NCBI GenBank assembly: GCA_030737875.1
Contig: CM060911.1
Coordinates: 109,286,625 to 109,350,624 of the forward strand
Direction of reading: 5' to 3'
Source of the DNA: Allium sativum
Taxonomy: Eukaryota > Streptophyta > Magnoliopsida > Asparagales > Amaryllidaceae
DNA length: 64,000 nucleotides
The translations under genes and the position numbers were made by a program. Below the pieces are notes generated by a model, which was not told where the DNA came from, did no database searches, and saw only the letters and a list, made by a program, of their open reading frames with translations. Shown piece after piece: positions 59,597 through 64,000 of the stretch; within the stretch, counting starts at the first letter, position 1; every line of letters begins with the position of its first letter.

Positions 59597-59833
59597 AGGA
59601 GGTTACCAGACTGGGCAAAAGTTTTTTTAATACCTTCTGAAAACTATTTGAAAAACCGTTTACAAAGAAGCATTTTTCAAGAAAAGTTTTTAAAGGCTAT
59701 TCCCCAAAGGCCATTAGCACTATCCTTTGTTTCCTTGATTGAATCTCTTTTTCTTTCTTTCCTCCATCTTTAGTCACAGTAGTTTTAACTACGACTAATC
59801 CTTGTCTAACTACGTGAGTGTTTTCCCCGTGCG

Positions 59834-60043
59834 ATGGAGAAAGTTCTCGAGAGACCTGTTATCGAAGTTATAAGAAGGGATAATAAGAGCAAGGATAAAG
59901 GACGCGAGCTTAAGGATAAGAAACTTGTTGGTATGGCTCAGTCCATCAAGGAGGACAAGGACAAGATCATCGGAGAGGGCAATTGTACGCTCCCATTTCT
60001 AGGGTACCTAAAAGAGATGGTACCGTTTCTGGTAAAGGTTTAG
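59834..60043 (+). pseudogene. Short ORF in the R5 interior, origin unclear
   Basis: 69 codons, MEKVLERPVIEVIRRDNKSK, Lys/Asp-rich. It sits where gag should begin but shows no Gag block I recognise. It may be a chance or residual leader ORF. Confidence 0.3.
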
Positions 60044-60084
60044 TCGTTCTTTTCTATCATCCCGTCCAGACTTTGTCTTGATCA

Positions 60085-60720
60085 TCGTATCATTTAAGTC
60101 TGCTTGGATAGTTGAGTCTCTGCACCTTAGTACTAGCATGGTAGAGGATCCCAGTTTTGTCCCAAAAATCTGGTTGGAGAGTTGGTCCATTTCTTCATGA
60201 CTTGTTTGGATTTGAGAATGACATGTCTCGGCTACGGATGGATTCTAGGGATAAAGTGGTCACCCAATGAGGGGTGCCATTCTCGATTTTGGAAAGAGGG
60301 TAGTTAGACTCTTGACTCACCTTGGTGATACCCTCGAAGTCTCGGGTAACCTTTTGGGTTCTGTCATGGTTAGTTACCTAGAATCTCGGGATGCAGTTGT
60401 TGGTAATCCGTTCGAATAGAATTCGCCGCTAAGGCGGATGGTTCGTTTCGCTTATGCATGAGTTATGGGAATCACCCTAGTAAGTACTCTTGGCAACATG
60501 GATTGGCATCGGCAAACGAGATCCAGAATTCCCTAGTGAATTTTGGCGAGCTTGCATGAGTAAGTGGATATGTTTGAGCCAAGTATACTAGGGAAAGGAT
60601 AAGTGAAAGTGGAATAAGAGGCGACAACGAAATGAGTTCTAACTCATATCTTGGAAATAGGAATCAAGGAGCTACGAAATCATGGAGTTAAAAAGATGGT
60701 CAAGGCACCGAGGAATTAAG
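60085..60720 (+). pseudogene. Islands of protease, RT, integrase and chromodomain in R5
   Basis: Short nucleotide matches to R1 pol occur in the right order with the intervening parts deleted. Protease is at about 60110-60155 (R1 26070-26130) and 60215-60320 (R1 26240-26300). The linker is at about 60310-60400. RT is at about 60430-60460 (AAGGCGGATGGTTC, R1 26649). Integrase is at about 60520-60560 (AGTGAATTTTGG, R1 28448). The chromodomain approach is at about 60572-60690 (TTGAGCC-AGTATA, R1 29080-29180). No reading frame is kept. The element therefore depends on proteins from another copy. Confidence 0.6.
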
Positions 60721-61376
60721 CTCAAGGAAACGCAACTTAGAAGATGTAAGGCTAGACACGCGCATCGTACCTCTTTTTAAAGAGTGTATCCTTGATCCCT
60801 GGTTTTTCCTGTAGAGCTTGCTCGCATGTTATCTTTTGGTGCATATCCTCTCGGTCCTGTTTCTGTTGCAAACCCCGTAAGGAGTTTGTCTTGTTTATCT
60901 TCTCGATCCTGTCTTGGGAACCTTAGGTAGAACCCTATGGATGTAAACATGTATTTGAAACATGTTATGTTTGATATGGTTGCAAGTGGTTGCTCGTGGA
61001 TGCGCGAATACACACTTGATACCAGATCGACTCAGGCACATTTCACGTTGCATATGCACGAGTATTTATACTTGTTTATGGATGAAATTGAATATGTTAT
61101 CGTGTGGATGTTGCATATGGATGGATGTTTGTGCACGCATATAGTACTTATATGACTAGGACTATTTGCATACTTGTTGGACTCATGGCACTAAACATAT
61201 TTTGCATTAGAAAGATCATTCAGGCCTGATCATTAGCATTAGCTAAGGAGCATATACACACACGTTTTGCATATGTTCATATGACATTAGAAATTGTCTA
61301 AGGACAATGTTTCCCTATGGATGATGTTTTGAGTAGATGGATGATGGATGGTAGGATGCGTTCTTCCTAATTTGGA
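60721..61376 (+). other. R5 3' untranslated region
   Basis: Non-coding and collinear with R1 29340-29858, including ATGGATG-rich stretches and GTAGATGGATGATGGATGG before the hairpin. Confidence 0.55.
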
Positions 61377-61411
61377 GATTTCGGGGACGAAATCCTTAAA
61401 GGAGGGGAGAA
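61377..61411 (+). other. Pre-PPT hairpin and polypurine tract of R5
   Basis: GATTTCG-GGGA-CGAAATC at 61377-61394, a perfect 7-bp stem with a GNRA-type loop, then 17 bases ending in AAAGGAGGGGAGAA before the LTR. Confidence 0.8.
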
Positions 61412-64000
61412 TGTAACAACCCGAAATTTAACAACGTGTTAAATCAAGAATCAAGGCAGAATTAAAATATAAAATTTGAATCAGGAGAAACGGGCTGTGC
61501 CATTGCGTTCCTCTCGGAAAAATACGCGAAATAGAGTCCGAAATTTCGTAAATCGGAGTCCGTATGACCCAGTTAAGGCCCAACGAAGTTTCACGAAAAT
61601 TCAAAACCGAAAACAGATTTGAAATTCAGCCCAAACAGAGAGGCAGGAAAATTCCCGCCAGACCCACAGGGTGTCGACCCCTGGGTCTACCCCCCTCCAG
61701 GGGGTCGACATGGGTGTCGACCCCGGGGTCGACCCCCCCTGGTCGAACCAGCGACCTGGTGCACCTGCTTCTGGTTTTGGCTCCTGGGTCTTGTTTTGGA
61801 GGCTTGTGACGATTTTTGAGGGTTCAGATCTATCCTAGGGTTTATCCTACGGCCTAAACTATTCCTAATCTCTATAAAAAGACCCCTAAGCCTACCCTAA
61901 ACCCTCACAAATCACTCATGCCACGAAGTGCTGCCCAAATGCCGAGTGATCATGGCCTCCATCTCCAATTCCTAGAGACTATGCATTCAAATCGGATTCA
62001 AATCAAAAGGTGCAAGCTTGCTACACCAAATCAAGGCTCGATCAACGTTGCTACGCAAATTCCATGACGATTCTTCGACAAAGGAGCCACCTTTCTTCGT
62101 CAAGATGGATCATGCTCATTCCCTAAGCCTCGCTATGTAAGTTCTAGCTACTTGTAGACTCTAACGGTGGTTCTAATGTGACATGGGATAAAATGAGATG
62201 AAATATAAGTATGCTAGCCTATATGAACCTTGTCATGTCTCTTTTGCTTGAACCTATGACTTTGGGCTAAGTTGTAGCGACTTAATCATGCCATTCATGT
62301 TATGTTTAATCTAGTATATCTTGCAAGTTTAAATCTTTATTTATGGAATGTTAGCATGAACCTTTGGGAACCACTTGACTTGTGAAACATGGGCAAAGAC
62401 TTGACTTTGGGGCTTATGCATGTAAATGAACCCAAACCCCTTATGTATCATGCATGTTTGTGGCCAAATTCACTTATGATACTATGCATGTTTGTGGCCA
62501 AATTCCCCTATGAAACTATGCATGTTTGTGGCCAAATTCCCCTATGAAACTATGCATGCTTGTGGCCAAATTCCCTTATGATACTATGCATGTTTGTGGC
62601 CAATATGTTGGCATAATACCCTACTATGTGACTCGCTTCCACTTGGGTTGGAAATACGTTTGGGTAGTTTAGGAAAAACATGGGTATGACATGGAAAACT
62701 CGACATGGGGTTTACATGAGAACATGACATTCATGATACATTTAAATATGGTCATGACACGTGGAAAAACATGGAACTTGATCTAGATATGGGTGGGTTG
62801 TAAGTGTAATAAGACACTAGACCAAACATGAAAGTGGCCAACTCGAGGTTGGGTTGAGTTTGTAGCATAAATCTACCCGGACCCGCCCGGCTTAACTAGT
62901 GGCTACAAACAATAGGATCCAATGTGAGAAGTTGGTCATGTCGCGCTTAAGACCCGAGGTTAGACTAGGTTGTGGTGTAAAACTACCCGGACCCGCCCGG
63001 CTTAACTAGTAACCACAACAAGGTCTAATGTGAGTGGTTGAGAGTGCATTAATTAAATTAATGCCACATGATAAGGTTAAGTAAATTTGACTAATGACAC
63101 TTAACCGATATGACACGAATGGGTAGGTTAAGTGGGACCGGGCTTGATTTCTTAATGACACTTAACCATACAAGACGATTAGGGGATGGGGTTAAGTAAT
63201 TTACACTTAACTAATCTGACACGGTAATTAGGTGGAGTTAAGTAACCTACACTTAACTAATCTAAACACGGTAATTCGATGGGGTTAAGTTAAACACTTA
63301 ACCAATCTAAACTTGGTAATTCAATGTGGTTAAGTAACCAATACTTAACCAACTTAACATGATAATTTAATGAGGTTAAGTAACTTATACTTAATCAATT
63401 ATACATGATGATTGGATGAGGTTAAGCAACCATACTTAACCAATCTAATATGAGAACTTGATAGGGTTAAGTCATAAGACCTTTTAATATACTTAGCTAT
63501 TATAATACGATTAGTGGATGGGGTTAAGTTAACCTATACTTAACCAATCCGACTCGATAATCCGATGAGGTTAAGATAATCTGTGCTTAACCAATCTAAC
63601 ACGATAACCTGATAGGGATAAGATAAACAAGTACTTAACCAAATTGACTTGATGATTGAATAGGGTTAAGTCATGAGCTTCTTGGTATACTTAACCAACT
63701 TGTAGGGCTAGGTCTTGGACTTGAATACTTAGCCAATCTTGACATGATTCATAGGCAGGCTAAGCCATGAACTTGAATAACAACACTTAACCCAATAGGC
63801 AAAACCCTAGTAGAGGAACTAGGTAGAAAATCGTAGTTAACCAAGGGTAACGGGGAAATGAAGCTAAGTGGTAAACCTTAGTTAAGTATAACTAAGTAAT
63901 AATTCTTAGCCAAGGACATGGGACTAGTTCATGAATAGATGAGTAACCCGGTACGGTAGGTCATCGCTTAAAACACGAGGAGGAGCAAATTATCTGACTT
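61412..64000 (+). repeat. 3' LTR of R5, first 2589 bp
   Basis: Nearly identical to the start of the 5' LTR. The remaining 1.7 kb lies outside the window. Confidence 0.9.

Larger units (their letters stand above)
55310..64000 (+). mobile_element. R5: internally deleted chromovirus, 3' LTR runs off window
   Basis: 5' LTR 55310-59582 (4273 bp), primer binding site, interior of only 1829 bp, polypurine tract, 3' LTR from 61412 to beyond 64000. The left flank TGAAA (55305-55309) should recur outside the window. The LTRs differ by about 16 substitutions over 2.59 kb plus two tandem-repeat copy changes, about 0.6 per cent, so a gene-less copy moved recently. Confidence 0.85.

Overview
The window is plant nuclear DNA, almost certainly from an angiosperm with a large, retrotransposon-rich genome. 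It is AT-rich and consists almost entirely of long LTR retrotransposons nested inside one another, with Ty3/gypsy chromovirus, Tat and Sirevirus-like (Ty1/copia) signatures, a Mutator-like (MULE) transposase gene and a plant mobile domain (PMD) gene. I see no ordinary host gene, rRNA, tRNA, CRISPR array or prokaryotic feature. The species cannot be named from this sequence.

Left part (1-21146). Positions 1-2267 are the 3' portion of a chromovirus-type LTR. From about 2635 comes the 3' end of a Sirevirus-like copia element: a putative plant transposon protein remnant, three polypurine tracts, then an LTR at 4345-5598 that resumes at 14848-14929. That LTR is split by a complete 9.2 kb Tat-like Ty3/gypsy element on the minus strand (5599-14842, target duplication GGCTA). 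It has gag remnants but no pol that I can find, and an opposite-strand multi-exon gene with a Transposase_28-like domain and coiled coils. From 15845 to 17990 lies a decayed PMD gene (+), and from 21146 back to 19590 a decayed MULE transposase (-), converging on it.

Right part (21147-64000). The MULE transposase is cut at 21146 by a solo chromovirus LTR (target duplication CTTCA) whose pieces lie at 21147-21726, 42555-45403 and 54446-55235. The MULE reading frame resumes at 55241-55309. Inside the solo LTR sit two complete elements. R1 is an old chromovirus (21727-42549, duplication GAAGA), itself split in its 3' LTR by R2. R3 is a minus-strand chromovirus (45404-54440, duplication CCCGT) that has lost RT. 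R2 (30294-39873, duplication AAGAA) is young, with about 2.4 kb LTRs that are nearly identical, and a gag-pol gene interrupted by three precise GT-AG introns. At 55310 a further element, R5, interrupts the MULE remnant. It has 4.27 kb LTRs, a 1.8 kb interior made of short islands of pol, and a 3' LTR that runs off the window.

Deepest nesting is MULE gene > solo LTR > R1 > R2, supported by 5-bp target duplications and, for the outermost layer, by an open reading frame restored across the empty site. The most unusual signals are the introns of R2, a hairpin at constant distance before the 3' LTR in several unrelated-by-insertion chromoviruses with compensating stem changes, and paired LTR hairpins whose stems change while pairing is kept.
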